This document shows, piece by piece, positions 16,851 through 27,144 of a stretch of 64,000 nucleotides of DNA (positions within the stretch are counted from its first letter, which is position 1; each line of letters opens with the position of its first letter). Source of the DNA: Ancylobacter defluvii (lineage in GTDB: Bacteria; Pseudomonadota; Alphaproteobacteria; Rhizobiales; Xanthobacteraceae); the NCBI RefSeq assembly GCF_018390605.1, contig NZ_JAHBGD010000013.1, positions 32,453-96,452 of the forward strand, read 5' to 3'. The translations under genes and the position numbers were made by a program. Below the pieces are notes generated by a model. The model was not told where the DNA came from. It saw only the letters and a list, made by a program, of their open reading frames with translations, and made no database searches.

Positions 16851-18077
16851 ATGTCGCTTCCCGTAACTCCCGCCGATATCGCCGCAGCCCGCCATGTGCT
16901 GACCGGCGCGGTGCTGCGCACGCCCACGCTGCCGGCGCCGCGCCTGTCGGCGATTACGGGCGCGCATGTCTTTGTCAAATATGAGAATTTGCAGGTCACT
17001 GCCAGCTTCAAGGAGCGCGGGGCGCTGGTGAAGCTCGCCAGCCTCAGCGCCGAGGAGCGCGCCCATGGCGTGGTCGCCATGTCGGCCGGCAATCATGCCC
17101 AGGCGGTCGCCTATCACGCCGCCCGGCTGGGCATCCGCGCCACCATCGTCATGCCGAAATTCACGCCGATCGTGAAAGTCGCGGCGACCGAGGCGCACGG
17201 AGCCCGTGTCGTGCTGCATGGCGAGACGGTCGCCGATGCCAGCGAGGAAGCCGATCGCCTCGCCCGCGCCGAGAACCTCGTCTGGGTGCACCCCTATGAC
17301 GACCGCCATGTCATCGCCGGCCAGGGCTCCATCGCCGCCGAGATGCTTGAGGACGCGCCGGATCTCGACGTGTTGCTGGTGCCGGTCGGCGGCGGCGGGC
17401 TCATTTCCGGCATGGCGGTGGCCGCACGCCACATCCGGCCCGACATCGAGTTGATCGGCGTCGAGACGACGCTCTACCCATCGATGTGGAACGCGCTGCA
17501 TCAGCAGAGCCTGCCCTGCGAGGGCACCACTCTCGCCGAAGGCATCGCGGTGAAGAATGTCGGCGTGCTCACCCGCGAGATCGTCTCGGCATTGGTCTCC
17601 GACGTCGTGCTGGTCGACGAGCCGACCTTCGAGCGGGCGGTGAACCTGTTCCTCACCCAGCAGAAGACGCTGGCGGAAGGCGCCGGCGCCGGTGGCCTGG
17701 CGGCGCTGCTCGCCGAGCCGGAGCGCTATCGCGGCCGCAATGTCGGCCTCGTGGTCTCCGGCGGAAACATTGATCCGCGCACCGTCGCCTCGATCATGCT
17801 GCGCGAGCTGGAGCGCGAGGAGCGCATCGTCTCCTTCCGCTTCTCCATGCTCGACCGCCCGGGCGAGCTCGGCATCATCTCGACGCTGCTCGGCAAGCTC
17901 GGCGCCAACATCCTCGAAGTCGAGCACAAGCGCCATTTCCTCGACGTACATGCCAAGGGCGCCCGGCTCGACGTGACGGTTGAGACCCGCGACCGTTCCC
18001 ATGCCGACAAGGTGCACCGTTCGCTGCTCGCCGAGGGCATGGACGTCGTGCGCATCGACTGGCAGTCCGGCAACTAG
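16851..18077 (+). CDS. ilvA: Threonine ammonia-lyase (threonine dehydratase) with C-terminal ACT domain
   Basis: This PLP enzyme deaminates threonine to 2-oxobutanoate, the first step towards isoleucine. The 408-residue protein has the PLP lysine in TASFKERGALVKL, the glycine-rich phosphate loop VPVGGGGLISG, and AMSAGNHAQAVA. Residues about 330-405 form a single ACT domain (SMLDRPGELGIISTLLGKLG). One ACT domain rather than two IlvA regulatory lobes makes it the short TdcB/IlvA-like form. It starts 8 bases after the LivH fusion, so the two are co-transcribed, linking branched-chain amino-acid transport and synthesis. Confidence 0.92.
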   Translation: MSLPVTPADIAAARHVLTGAVLRTPTLPAPRLSAITGAHVFVKYENLQVTASFKERGALVKLASLSAEERAHGVVAMSAGNHAQAVAYHAARLGIRATIVMPKFTPIVKVAATEAHGARVVLHGETVADASEEADRLARAENLVWVHPYDDRHVIAGQGSIAAEMLEDAPDLDVLLVPVGGGGLISGMAVAARHIRPDIELIGVETTLYPSMWNALHQQSLPCEGTTLAEGIAVKNVGVLTREIVSALVSDVVLVDEPTFERAVNLFLTQQKTLAEGAGAGGLAALLAEPERYRGRNVGLVVSGGNIDPRTVASIMLRELEREERIVSFRFSMLDRPGELGIISTLLGKLGANILEVEHKRHFLDVHAKGARLDVTVETRDRSHADKVHRSLLAEGMDVVRIDWQSGN

Positions 18078-18149
18078 GCACGACGCTGCGACCCTTGCCG
18101 GACGAACGGCCCAAGGCCATGTGTGAAGGGACCGTCACTGGAGACATCC

Positions 18150-18671
18150 ATGTCCGATCCCTTCGCGTTCGGCGGCTCGGCCGAGGCCAAGCCCTACGCC
18201 TATGACCCCGTCACCGAACCGGAATACTTCCGGGGCGTGCTGTGGCGACGCTTCATCGCCTTCCTGATCGACGCGCTCATCATCTGCGTGCCGATCGGCG
18301 TCGCCGCGGTCGTCATCTTCGTGTCGGGTTTCGTGACCTTCGGGCTCGGCTGGTTGCTCTTCGGCCTTCTGAGCCCCGCTTTCGTCATCTGGGCGCTGGT
18401 CTATAGCGGCCTGACGCTGGGCGGGCGCGAATCGGCAACCATCGGCATGCGCGTCATGGAGATCGAGATGCGGCTGTGGTACGGCGCGCCGATGTACACG
18501 CTGCTCGCCGTGCTCAGCGTCGTGTTGTTCTGGGTGTCGCTCAGCGTGCTGACACCGCTGGTGGTGATTGTCGGCCTCTTCAACAATCGCAAGCGTTTGC
18601 TGCACGATCTGCTGCTCGGCACCGTCGTCACCAACAGCGAGGCGCGCGCCGCCGCGTTGCGCCGGAGGTGA
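18150..18671 (+). CDS. RDD-family membrane protein
   Basis: The 173-residue protein has the RDD signature at the start of its membrane region (LWRRFIAFLIDALIICVPIG) and three to four hydrophobic segments between about residues 35 and 150. The C-terminal NNRKRLLHDLLLGTVV is the second conserved RDD block. GGAGAC lies 6 bases before the ATG. RDD proteins are poorly understood; some act in Na+/H+ exchange. Here it lies between ilvA and bpt, an order found in many Hyphomicrobiales. Confidence 0.88.
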   Translation: MSDPFAFGGSAEAKPYAYDPVTEPEYFRGVLWRRFIAFLIDALIICVPIGVAAVVIFVSGFVTFGLGWLLFGLLSPAFVIWALVYSGLTLGGRESATIGMRVMEIEMRLWYGAPMYTLLAVLSVVLFWVSLSVLTPLVVIVGLFNNRKRLLHDLLLGTVVTNSEARAAALRRR

Positions 18672-18754
18672 CACATTCGCGCGATACGCATTTCTGCCTT
18701 TGACGCGACGGTCGGCTCGCGCGATCCTCTCTTCAGTCGAACATTGAAGCTGCC

Positions 18755-19510
18755 GTGACGGAACACCCTCGCGATACGCCGCAATTCTATCTCACGGCAC
18801 CTTCGCCGTGCCCGTATCTGCCCGGGCGCGAGGAACGCAAGGTTTTTACCCATCTGGTCGGCGAGCGGGCGACCCAGCTCAACGACGTGCTGACGCATGG
18901 CGGCTTCCGGCGCAGCCAGTCCATCGCCTATCGCCCCGCCTGCGAGCATTGCCGCGCCTGTGTTTCCGTGCGCATTGTCGTCGCCGATTTCGCGCCGTCG
19001 CGTCGCTTCCGCCGGGTGAGCAAGAGCAATGCCGATCTGATCGGCGACATGCGTGCGGCAGTGCCGACCGCCGAGCAATACTCGCTGTTCCGCGCCTATC
19101 TCGACAGCCGCCACGGCGACGGCGGCATGGCCGACATGACGGTGCTCGACTATGCCATGATGGTCGAGGACAGCCATGTGCGCACCCGGATCGTGGAATA
19201 TCGCCGGCGCGGGCCGGACACGGCCATCCATGGACGCGGACAAGGCGCGCTCTATGCGGTGGCGCTTACCGATGTCCTCGCCGATGGGCTGTCGATGGTC
19301 TATTCGTTCTACGAGCCGGACGAGGCCGCGCGCTCCATCGGCACCTTCGTGATCCTCGACCATGTCGCCAAGGCCAAGGCGATGGGACTGCCCTATGTCT
19401 ATCTCGGCTATTGGGTCGATGGCTCCGCCAAGATGGGCTACAAGAGCCAGTTCCTGCCGCAGGAACGCCTGACCGCGCATGGCTGGGAGCGGGTCGAGAG
19501 CGCCGAATAG
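18755..19510 (+). CDS. bpt: Aspartate/glutamate leucyltransferase (bacterial R-transferase homologue)
   Basis: Bpt transfers leucine from tRNA to proteins with N-terminal Asp or Glu, marking them for ClpAP. The 251-residue protein shows the N-terminal block [19 protein letters not shown], then the cysteine cluster [16 protein letters not shown], and in the C-terminal half [20 protein letters not shown] and [20 protein letters not shown], all hallmarks of the ATE/Bpt family. Translation starts at a GTG with only a weak ribosome site, suggesting low expression. It runs convergently towards parC. Confidence 0.93.
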   Translation: MTEHPRDTPQFYLTAPSPCPYLPGREERKVFTHLVGERATQLNDVLTHGGFRRSQSIAYRPACEHCRACVSVRIVVADFAPSRRFRRVSKSNADLIGDMRAAVPTAEQYSLFRAYLDSRHGDGGMADMTVLDYAMMVEDSHVRTRIVEYRRRGPDTAIHGRGQGALYAVALTDVLADGLSMVYSFYEPDEAARSIGTFVILDHVAKAKAMGLPYVYLGYWVDGSAKMGYKSQFLPQERLTAHGWERVESAE

Positions 19511-19591
19511 GCATGCCCCCGGTCTTTTCGATAGCCGGCAACTCATGCCTTAAGAGACACAATCAACGGCGAACCAATAAGTTGCGCGTCG

Positions 19592-21823
19592 TCAGAACCG
19601 ATTATTTCGCGGGAATCCCTTAGGCGGCAAACGACCGGCACTCGCACGCTCGCCGCGCCATTCGGTCAGGTCCGTCACCGTCCAGGTGCGCCCCGATGTG
19701 TCGAGCCAGGTGAGACCGTCGGCAAGTGCGAACACCTTGAGGTCGGACATCTGTCCATCCTTGTAGCGCTGCAGCCGCACGCCGCGCCCGCGCGCCATTT
19801 CCGGCACCTGCGAGAGCGGGAACACCAGCAGCTTGCGGTTCTCGCCGATCACCGCGACGCTGTCGCCCGCAGCCACCACCAGCCGGCAGGCATCCTGCGC
19901 ATCGACGGTGAGCACCTGCTTGCCCTTGCGGGTATTGGCGACGCAATCGTCCTCCGCCACCAGGAACCCGCGCCCCTCCTTGGCCACCACCAGCAGCTTG
20001 CGCCCGCCCTGATAGACGGTGACATCGACGATGTCGGCTTCCTGCTCGAGATCGATCGACAGGCGCAGCGGCTCGCCATGGCCACGGCCGCCGGGAAGCT
20101 TGGAGGCATCCAGCGTGTAGAAGCGGCCATTGGTGGCGAAGACCAGCAGCTTCGAGGTGGTCTCGGCAAAGAAGCTGAGCCTCAGCGAATCGTCGCCCTT
20201 GAAGGTGAGCGTGGCGAGGTCGGCGACATGGCCCTTCAGCGCGCGGATCCAGCCCTTCTGCGACACCACCACGGTGATCGGCTCGCGCTCCACCAGCGCC
20301 TCGATCACCGCATCGGCGGCATGGGCGGCGGCCTCGCCGAAATCGGTACGGCGCTTGCCGAGTTCGGTCTCCGGGCCGAACATCTCGCGGGTCTTGGCGA
20401 TCTCGGCCCCGATGGCCTTCCACTGCCGGGTCTCCGAGCCGAGAAGCTTCTCCAGCTTGTCCTTCTCCTTGGACAGCGCGTCGTGCTCCTTGCGAATCTC
20501 GAATTCTTCCAGCCGCCGCAAGCTGCGCAGCCGCATGTTGAGAATGGCTTCCGCCTGCACGTCGGAGAGCTCGAAGCGTGCCATCAGCGCCGGCTTCGGC
20601 TCGTCCTCCTCGCGGATGATGCGGATCACCTCGTCGAGGTTGAGATAGGCGATCAGATAGCCGCCGAGCACCTCCAGACGATGCTCGATCTGCGCCAGAC
20701 GATGCCGCGAGCGCCGCAGCAGCACGTCGCGTCGATGGTCCAGCCACTCGCGCAGCACCTCGGCGAGGCTGACCACCTTGGGCACCAGCCCGCCGACCAG
20801 CACGTTCATGTTCAGTGGGAAGCGCGTTTCGAGCTCGGTGAGCTTGAACAGGCTCTCCATGAGTAGTTCGGCATCGACGTTACGCGCTCGCGGCTCCAGC
20901 ACGAGACGGACATCCTCGGCGGATTCGTCGCGGACATCGGCCAGCAGCGGCAGCTTCTTCTCGTTGAGCAGGTCGGCGATCTTCTCGACCAGCCGCGACT
21001 TGGCGACGCCGTAGGGAATCTCCGTGACCACCACGATATAGGTGCCGCGGCCGGTCTCCTCCTTGTGCCAGCGCGCGCGCAGGCGGAAACCGCCGCGCCC
21101 GGTGGCATAGGCGTCCGCCATGGAGGCCGGGGACTCGATGACGACGCCGCCGGTCGGGAAATCCGGCCCCTTCACGAACTGCAGCAGGTCGTCGGTGGTC
21201 GCTTGCGGATGGTCGATCAGATGCAGGCAGGCATCGAACAGCTCGGCGGCATTGTGCGGCGGAATCGAGGTCGCCATGCCCACCGCGATGCCGGTCGAGC
21301 CGTTGGCAAGCAGGTTGGGAAATCCGCCCGGCAGCACCACCGGCTCCTCGGCGGTGCCGTCATAATTCGGCCGAAAGGCGACCGCGTCCTCGTCGATGCC
21401 GTCGAGGATCAGCCGCGCCACTTCGGTCAGGCGGGCTTCGGTGTAGCGTTCGGCCGCGGCGTTGTCGCCGTCGATATTGCCGAAATTGCCCTGCCCGTCG
21501 ACCAGCGGGTAGCGCTGGGCAAAGTCCTGTGCCAGGCGCACCATGGCGTCGTAAATCGCCATATTGCCGTGCGGGTGGAAGGAGCCCATCACGTCGCCGA
21601 CGATCTTGGCGCTCTTGCGGAAGCCGCCGCCGGGGTCGAGCCTGAGCAACCGCATGCCGTAAAGAATACGGCGATGCACCGGCTTCAGCCCGTCGCGCGC
21701 ATCCGGCAGCGCCCGGTGCATGATGGTCGACAGCGCATAGGCAAGATAGCGCTCTTCGAGCGCGGCCTTGAGGCCGACTGGCTCGATGGTGCCCTCGTCA
21801 GTCGGAATCGGTCCCTCTCCCAT
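19592..21823 (-). CDS. parC: DNA topoisomerase IV subunit A
   Basis: ParC is the DNA-cleaving subunit that decatenates daughter chromosomes, with ParE as partner (not in the window). The 743-residue protein has the type IIA winged-helix domain with the catalytic tyrosine Y127 in [11 protein letters not shown]. The region around residues 73-86 ([14 protein letters not shown]) is the quinolone-resistance region. A coiled-coil tower follows, then a C-terminal beta-pinwheel of about 230 residues without a GyrA box, so ParC rather than GyrA. It is the last gene of the minus-strand housekeeping array. Confidence 0.95.
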   Translation of the reverse strand: MGEGPIPTDEGTIEPVGLKAALEERYLAYALSTIMHRALPDARDGLKPVHRRILYGMRLLRLDPGGGFRKSAKIVGDVMGSFHPHGNMAIYDAMVRLAQDFAQRYPLVDGQGNFGNIDGDNAAAERYTEARLTEVARLILDGIDEDAVAFRPNYDGTAEEPVVLPGGFPNLLANGSTGIAVGMATSIPPHNAAELFDACLHLIDHPQATTDDLLQFVKGPDFPTGGVVIESPASMADAYATGRGGFRLRARWHKEETGRGTYIVVVTEIPYGVAKSRLVEKIADLLNEKKLPLLADVRDESAEDVRLVLEPRARNVDAELLMESLFKLTELETRFPLNMNVLVGGLVPKVVSLAEVLREWLDHRRDVLLRRSRHRLAQIEHRLEVLGGYLIAYLNLDEVIRIIREEDEPKPALMARFELSDVQAEAILNMRLRSLRRLEEFEIRKEHDALSKEKDKLEKLLGSETRQWKAIGAEIAKTREMFGPETELGKRRTDFGEAAAHAADAVIEALVEREPITVVVSQKGWIRALKGHVADLATLTFKGDDSLRLSFFAETTSKLLVFATNGRFYTLDASKLPGGRGHGEPLRLSIDLEQEADIVDVTVYQGGRKLLVVAKEGRGFLVAEDDCVANTRKGKQVLTVDAQDACRLVVAAGDSVAVIGENRKLLVFPLSQVPEMARGRGVRLQRYKDGQMSDLKVFALADGLTWLDTSGRTWTVTDLTEWRGERASAGRLPPKGFPRNNRF

Positions 21824-21921
21824 ATCCTCTCGCTACCGCGAATGCGCGACAAGAACAAGACGCGAACACGCCGCACGCAAATCTATCCAAAGGCTTGTGG
21901 CGCAAAAGAAACGGCGACGAC

Positions 21922-22668
21922 CTACAGGTCCGGCCGCCTCGGCGGGACGCCGCGCAGCACCGCATGCAGGAAGGCGGCACGGGTGTCCGGCATCTCCGCC
22001 CCGCGCGGCTCGAACACCCGGTGGGCGAGAAAATGGCCGGTGAGCTCGAAAGCGGCCTGCAGATCCTCCATGGCGGGGGGCTCCGCGACCTCGCCGATCA
22101 GGAAATAGGGCAGCACGAAGAGCTGCGCCCGCCATGGCTCGCCAGCGTCACGGCTTACCGCCCGGCCGGATTTCGGCGAGACATAGAGCAGATCGTTGCG
22201 CCCGCCGGTTGCCGCGCAGCTGTCGAGATCGAGACCGAAGCCGAGTTCGGCCAGCATGACGAGCTCGAAGCGCGCCAGCAGCATGCCCGCCAGCGCAGGC
22301 TCGTCGAGATGCTCGATCACCGCCGCCAGCGTCGCATAGAGCTCGGGATGCGGATCGCGTTCCGGCAGCAGCCGGACGAGGCTGCCGAGATGGCTGACGG
22401 CGAAGGCCGAATGCGCCTGCCGCATCAGCCCTTCGGCCCGCGCCTGCGTCACCTCCAGCGTGAAGGCGCCAAGCTGCTCGTCGAGCCGTGCCCGCCAGGC
22501 GACATGCACGCTGTTGCCCGGCTGCAAAGAGGGTGCCTGCCGGCGCGAGCCGCCGCCGCGCACCAGCCCAAGATGGCGCCCATGCCCGGCCGTCAGCACT
22601 TCGACGATGGCGTTCGCCTCGCCAAGGCGGCGAAGCCCCAGGATGATGCCGTCGTCGGTCCATTCCAT
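21922..22668 (-). CDS. recO: DNA repair protein RecO
   Basis: RecO helps load RecA onto SSB-coated single-stranded DNA in the RecFOR pathway. The 248-residue protein has the N-terminal OB fold (DDGIILGLRRLGEANAIVEVL, then HLGLVRGGGSRRQA) and an alpha-helical C-terminal region. The zinc-binding cysteines of many RecO proteins are absent except SCAATG, as is usual in alphaproteobacteria. It starts 30 bases after era. Confidence 0.93.
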   Translation of the reverse strand: MEWTDDGIILGLRRLGEANAIVEVLTAGHGRHLGLVRGGGSRRQAPSLQPGNSVHVAWRARLDEQLGAFTLEVTQARAEGLMRQAHSAFAVSHLGSLVRLLPERDPHPELYATLAAVIEHLDEPALAGMLLARFELVMLAELGFGLDLDSCAATGGRNDLLYVSPKSGRAVSRDAGEPWRAQLFVLPYFLIGEVAEPPAMEDLQAAFELTGHFLAHRVFEPRGAEMPDTRAAFLHAVLRGVPPRRPDL

Positions 22669-22698
22669 CGCGGCGTCCTGCCCCGATCCTGCGGCGGC

Positions 22699-23637
22699 CT
22701 AGTCGCCGTCGGGGAATTCCAGCCCCATCTCGCGATAGCGCTCCGGATCATCCGCCCAATTCTCGCGCACCTTGACGAACAGGAACAGATGCACCGGCTG
22801 CTCGACGATCTCGGTCAGCTCCTTGCGCGCCGCCATGGAGATCGCCTTGATGGTGTCGCCGCCCTTGCCGAGCACGATCTTCCGCTGGCTCTCGCGCTCG
22901 ACGAAGATGGTCTGCTCGATGCGCACCGAGCCGTCCTTGCGCTCCTGCCAACTATCGGTCTCCACCGTCGAGCGGTAGGGCAGCTCCTCATGCAGGCGAT
23001 GGAACAGCTTCTCGCGGGTGATCTCGGCCGCCAGCATCCGCATCGGCGCGTCGGAGATCTGGTCCTCGGGATAGAGCCACGGCCCTTCCGGCAGCACCTC
23101 GGTCAGCCATTGGCGCAATTGCACGAGCCCGTCGCCTTCAAGCGCCGAAATCATGAATACCCGGTCGAGGGTTATGTGCTCGGCCACCTTGGCGGCGAGT
23201 TCGAGAAGGCTGTCGCGCTTCACCAGGTCGATCTTGTTCAGGATGACCGCGCGGGGGCGCTTCACCTGCGCGAGGCCGCGCATGATCGCCTCCACCTCCT
23301 CGGTGATGCCCACGCGGGCGTCGATGAGCAGCGCCACCGCATCCGCGTCGCCCGCCCCGCCCCAGGCGGAGCGCACCATCGCCTTCTCCAGCCGCCGCTT
23401 GGGCGCGAAGATGCCGGGCGTATCGACCAGCACGATCTGCGTCCGCCCCTCGATGGCGATACCGCGCACCAGCGAGCGCGTGGTCTGCACCTTGTGCGAG
23501 ACAATCGACACCTTGGTGCCGACCAGCGCGTTGGTCAGCGTCGACTTGCCGGCATTCGGCGCCCCGATGAGAGCGACGAAACCGCAGCGCGTGGCGACGT
23601 CGGGAGTGGCGCCGATATCGGCGTCTGGGTCATTCAT
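22699..23637 (-). CDS. era: GTPase Era, 30S ribosome assembly
   Basis: Era binds the 3' end of 16S rRNA and checks 30S maturation. The 312-residue protein has G1 GAPNAGKST, G3 DTPGIF, G4 NKIDLV and a C-terminal KH domain with the IVLGKGGDTIK loop. The start at 23637 (MNDPDADIG) overlaps the rnc stop as ATGA, implying translational coupling with RNase III, its functional partner in rRNA maturation. Confidence 0.96.
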   Translation of the reverse strand: MNDPDADIGATPDVATRCGFVALIGAPNAGKSTLTNALVGTKVSIVSHKVQTTRSLVRGIAIEGRTQIVLVDTPGIFAPKRRLEKAMVRSAWGGAGDADAVALLIDARVGITEEVEAIMRGLAQVKRPRAVILNKIDLVKRDSLLELAAKVAEHITLDRVFMISALEGDGLVQLRQWLTEVLPEGPWLYPEDQISDAPMRMLAAEITREKLFHRLHEELPYRSTVETDSWQERKDGSVRIEQTIFVERESQRKIVLGKGGDTIKAISMAARKELTEIVEQPVHLFLFVKVRENWADDPERYREMGLEFPDGD

Positions 23638-24353
23638 GACGAAACTCGTTCGAGAAAGGCAGCCGCCGCAGTCTTCTGGGCGCTTTGCTTGGAGGAGCCG
23701 GTACCTTCTGCAGCCTCCCATCCTGGCACTTCGACCGCGATACGGAACTGCGGATTATGGTCCGGTCCCTCGCGCTCCACCAGACGATAATGCGGCGGCG
23801 GCAGCCCGCGCGCCTGGGCCCATTCCTGCAGCGCCGTCTTGGGATCGCGGCCGGCGCTGCCGCGACGTTCGAGCCGGGGCCGCCAGAAGCGCTCCACCAG
23901 CTTTTCCGCGGCCGGAAAGCCGGCATCGAGATAGACGGCCGCCAGCACCGCTTCGGCAATGTCGGCCAGGATGGCCTGCCGGTTGCGCCCGCCAGTGCGT
24001 TCCTCGCCGGCGCCGAGCCGCAGGAAGAGGCCAACCCGCATCTCCTGCGCCACCTCGGCGCAGGCCTTCTCACAGACGAGGTCGGAGAGCCGGCGCGACA
24101 GCTCGCCCTCCTCGGCGTCCGGATAGGCGCGGTAAAGCATGTCGGAGACCACGAGCCCGAGCACGTGGTCTCCGAGGAATTCGAGCCGCTGATAGGACTT
24201 CACCCGCGCCCGGCTTCCCTGGACGCCGGTGACCGCGCTGATGTGGGTCAGCGCCAGCGCCAGATGCGACGGATCGGCGAACACATGGCCAAGCGCCTGC
24301 TCGAGCGCCGCAAGGTCGCCGGAACGCTCGTCGCCTTTGGAAGACCGGCTCAT
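23634..24353 (-). CDS. rnc: Ribonuclease III
   Basis: RNase III cleaves double-stranded RNA in rRNA processing and mRNA regulation. The 239-residue protein has the signature QRLEFLGDHVLGLVVSDM with catalytic Glu and Asp, the second catalytic region ADIAEAVLAAVYLDAGF, and a C-terminal dsRNA-binding domain. The start at 24353 (MSRSSKGDE) overlaps the lepB stop as ATGA, so the upstream in-frame start is unlikely. Confidence 0.96.
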   Translation of the reverse strand: MSRSSKGDERSGDLAALEQALGHVFADPSHLALALTHISAVTGVQGSRARVKSYQRLEFLGDHVLGLVVSDMLYRAYPDAEEGELSRRLSDLVCEKACAEVAQEMRVGLFLRLGAGEERTGGRNRQAILADIAEAVLAAVYLDAGFPAAEKLVERFWRPRLERRGSAGRDPKTALQEWAQARGLPPPHYRLVEREGPDHNPQFRIAVEVPGWEAAEGTGSSKQSAQKTAAAAFLERVSS

Positions 24354-25105
24354 CGCACGAAAGAGAAGAGGCGGTCCCAGCGCACCGTCCAGGGCCACTT
24401 CCACACCTGCCAGGCCGCCTCGCCTTCCTTGACTGAGAAGAAGATCACCTGGGCGCGGCCGATCAGATTCTCATAGGGCACATAGCCGACCTGGCTGAGC
24501 ACTCGCGAATCGGTGGAATTGTCGCGGTTGTCGCCCATCATGAAATAATGGCCGGGCGGCACCTGATAGACGGGCGTGTTGTCGTAGAAACCGTTGTCGA
24601 CCAGATCGAGCGTGTAATAGCTGACCCCGTTGGGCAGCGTCTCGGTCCAGCGCTTCACGCGCTGCACGCGGCCACCGCCTTCGTCGTCCATCCAGTAGCC
24701 GGCATCTTCGCGCTTCACCGGCTGGCCGTTAATGTGCAGGACGCCGCCAATCATCTGGATCTGGTCGCCCGGCAAGCCGATGACCCGCTTGATATAGTCC
24801 GTGCTTTCGTCGCGCGGCAGCTTGAACACCACCACGTCGCCGCGGTTCGGCGTCGAGCCGAGGATGCGGCCGTCGAAGAGCGGCGGCGAGAACGGCAGCG
24901 AGAAGCGGCTGTAGCCGTAGCTGAACTTCGACACGAAGAGATAGTCGCCGACCAGCAGCGTTTCCTTCATCGAGCCGGATGGGATGTTGAATGGTTGGAA
25001 CAGGAAGGTGCGGATAATGAGGGCGATCAGGAAGGCCTGGAGAATGACCTTGGCAGTCTCGCCCAGGCCGCCTTCCTTCTTCTTCGGTTCGGTTGTTGCG
25101 CTCAT
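24350..25105 (-). CDS. lepB: Signal peptidase I
   Basis: LepB removes signal peptides from exported proteins. The 251-residue protein has one N-terminal membrane segment (about residues 20-36), the catalytic serine S45 in NIPSGSMKETL, and the general-base lysine in DYIKRVIGLPGD. The C-terminal box is GDNRDNSTDSR. The usual alphaproteobacterial order lepB-rnc-era-recO is kept. Confidence 0.96.
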   Translation of the reverse strand: MSATTEPKKKEGGLGETAKVILQAFLIALIIRTFLFQPFNIPSGSMKETLLVGDYLFVSKFSYGYSRFSLPFSPPLFDGRILGSTPNRGDVVVFKLPRDESTDYIKRVIGLPGDQIQMIGGVLHINGQPVKREDAGYWMDDEGGGRVQRVKRWTETLPNGVSYYTLDLVDNGFYDNTPVYQVPPGHYFMMGDNRDNSTDSRVLSQVGYVPYENLIGRAQVIFFSVKEGEAAWQVWKWPWTVRWDRLFSFVR

Positions 25106-25229
25106 CGTGCTTTCCGCTCAGCCGCGCTCCGGCTGCCGCCGGCACGGCACCCCCTGCGTCGAGGTCATCGGGCTCCTATAGCCGCTCGCCACGCCTGCGG
25201 CAACGCGCGCGCTTCACGATCGCCGGAGC

Positions 25230-25649
25230 TTACGCACCGGGACCAGGCGATCCGCTCGGCACCGCGCTGATGATCACGAAGGCCTGGGCCAGCGGCCCGT
25301 CATCGGTAATGGTGAGATCGATGCGGGCCTCGTAGCCCGGCGGAGTCATCGCGTCGAGCCGCGCCCTGGCACCGCCGGTCAGCTGCATTGTCGGGCGGCC
25401 GGACGGCAGGTTGACCACCCCCATGTCGCGCCAGAACACCCCCTGGGCCAGCCCGGTTCCGAGCGCCTTGGCGCACGCCTCCTTGGCGGCGAAGCGCTTG
25501 GCATAGCTCTCGGCACGGCGCGCGCGCCGCTCCGATTTCGCCCGCTCGACCGGCGTGAACACGCGCTCGATGAAGCGCTCGCCATGGCGCTCCAGCACTT
25601 CGGCGACGCGCCGGGCGTCGGTGATGTCGGAGCCGATGCCGAGTATCAT
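25230..25649 (-). CDS. acpS: Holo-[acyl-carrier-protein] synthase
   Basis: AcpS transfers 4'-phosphopantetheine from CoA to acyl carrier protein. The 139-residue protein opens with [11 protein letters not shown], whose Asp is a Mg ligand, and contains [15 protein letters not shown] with the catalytic Glu/Lys. The length and start at 25649 match the family. It follows pdxJ by 22 bases, the classic pdxJ-acpS pairing. Confidence 0.95.
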   Translation of the reverse strand: MILGIGSDITDARRVAEVLERHGERFIERVFTPVERAKSERRARRAESYAKRFAAKEACAKALGTGLAQGVFWRDMGVVNLPSGRPTMQLTGGARARLDAMTPPGYEARIDLTITDDGPLAQAFVIISAVPSGSPGPGA

Positions 25650-25671
25650 GCGTCCCCCAATCCTGCCGGCC

Positions 25672-26463
25672 TCAGGCCGCCTTGCCGGCGCGCAACTGCG
25701 CCCGGCCACGCGCCATCGCCGCGCGCATGCGCCGGATCGCCGTCTCCAGCCCTTCGAAGATCGCCTCGCCGACCAGGAAATGACCGATGTTCAACTCGCG
25801 GACATGGGCGTTGGCGGCCATGATCTCTGCCGTTACGTAATCGAGCCCGTGACCGGCATGGACTTCGAGCCCCAGCGTCGTCGCCTGTTCCGCCGCGCCG
25901 GTGAGCCGCTCCAGCTCGGCGACGGCCTCGTCCTGCCGTCCCGCCACGCGGAGATCGCACCAGCTGCCGGTATGCAGCTCGACGACGGCCGCGCCGATGT
26001 CGGCCGCTCGCACGATCTGGTCGGTATCGGGAGCGACGAACAGCGACACCCGGATGCCGGACGTCGCCAGTTGCTCGACCCGGTGCGCGAGATCGATGCC
26101 ACCGCCGATGACGTCGAGCCCGCCCTCGGTGGTGCGTTCCTCGCGGCGTTCCGGCACCAGGCAGCAGGCATGCGGCCTCAGTTCGATCGCGATAGCGACC
26201 ATCTCATGCGTCGCCGCCATCTCGAAGTTGAGCGGGATGGTCAGCGTCTCGCGCAGGCGACGCATATCATCGTCGCGCACATGGCGACGGTCCTCGCGCA
26301 GATGCGCGGTAATGCCGTCGGCCCCGGCGGCGGCGGCCAGCATCGCCGCCCGCACCGGATCGGGCAGCGCCCCGCCACGCGCGTTGCGCACCGTGGCGAC
26401 GTGATCGATGTTCACGCCGAGGCGGATAGGCGGCACAACGACGAGGGAGGCCGGGGCGCTCAT
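25672..26463 (-). CDS. pdxJ: Pyridoxine 5'-phosphate synthase
   Basis: PdxJ makes pyridoxine 5'-phosphate from 3-amino-1-hydroxyacetone phosphate and deoxyxylulose phosphate. The 263-residue TIM barrel contains [17 protein letters not shown] at the N-terminus, HLREDRRHV, and [15 protein letters not shown] at the phosphate-binding end. The ATG at 26463 overlaps the pyrE stop as ATGA; a longer open frame upstream runs through pyrE and is not used. Confidence 0.95.
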   Translation of the reverse strand: MSAPASLVVVPPIRLGVNIDHVATVRNARGGALPDPVRAAMLAAAAGADGITAHLREDRRHVRDDDMRRLRETLTIPLNFEMAATHEMVAIAIELRPHACCLVPERREERTTEGGLDVIGGGIDLAHRVEQLATSGIRVSLFVAPDTDQIVRAADIGAAVVELHTGSWCDLRVAGRQDEAVAELERLTGAAEQATTLGLEVHAGHGLDYVTAEIMAANAHVRELNIGHFLVGEAIFEGLETAIRRMRAAMARGRAQLRAGKAA

Positions 26464-27053
26464 GCCTTGGCTCCCTGGATGCCGCGACTGCCAGGCTTCA
26501 CCGCCGGCAGGGCGGCGAGTTCCGGAGGCAGCCGGTCGGGCGCGTAGCTGGGAATGTCGAGGCTCGCCAGCGTCACCAGCGGCACGCCGAGATCGGCCTT
26601 GCCGCCGGAGCGGTCGATCAGGCAGGCGGCACCGACGATTTTGCCGGGGTGGTGGGCGATAGAGGCGAGGCATTCGCGCGACGACAGGCCGGTGGTGACG
26701 ATGTCTTCCACCATCAGTACCCGCGCGCCCTCCGGAATGGAGAAACCGCGACGCAGCACGAACTGGCCGTCCTCGCGCTCGACGAACACCGCCTTGGCAC
26801 CGAGATGGCGAGCGGTCTCGTAGCCGGGGATGATGCCGCCCATGGCGGGCGAGACGACATAGTCGATCGGGCCGAAGGCGGCCTGTGCCTTCTCGGCAAG
26901 CGCCCGGCAGAGCCGCTCGGTGCGGGCCGGATCCATGAAGATGAACATCTTCTGCAGGAACACCGGGCTGCGCAGGCCGGAGGAAAGGATGAAATGCCCC
27001 TCGAGCAGGGCGCCGGCGGCGCGGAACTCGGCGAGGACCTCGTCTTGAGTCAT
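26460..27053 (-). CDS. pyrE: Orotate phosphoribosyltransferase
   Basis: PyrE forms orotidine 5'-phosphate from orotate and PRPP in pyrimidine synthesis. The 197-residue protein has the PRPP-binding loop [16 protein letters not shown] and the flexible catalytic loop with [11 protein letters not shown]. The ATG at 27053 ([11 protein letters not shown]) is preferred; an in-frame TTG lies 21 bases upstream. It is translationally coupled to pdxJ. Confidence 0.94.
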   Translation of the reverse strand: MTQDEVLAEFRAAGALLEGHFILSSGLRSPVFLQKMFIFMDPARTERLCRALAEKAQAAFGPIDYVVSPAMGGIIPGYETARHLGAKAVFVEREDGQFVLRRGFSIPEGARVLMVEDIVTTGLSSRECLASIAHHPGKIVGAACLIDRSGGKADLGVPLVTLASLDIPSYAPDRLPPELAALPAVKPGSRGIQGAKA

Positions 27054-27144
27054 GACGGCAAACCGATCGGGCAAGGGAATGGACCGGCGGGTGATAGCTC
27101 ATCCGCCGGTCCGCGTCACCTCGCACGCCATGGAGGCAGCCTTA

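Noticed and set aside
21895-23790. Long plus-strand frame (631 codons) across recO and era
   Set aside because: Shadow frame of the RecO-Era genes, with biased composition and no motif.
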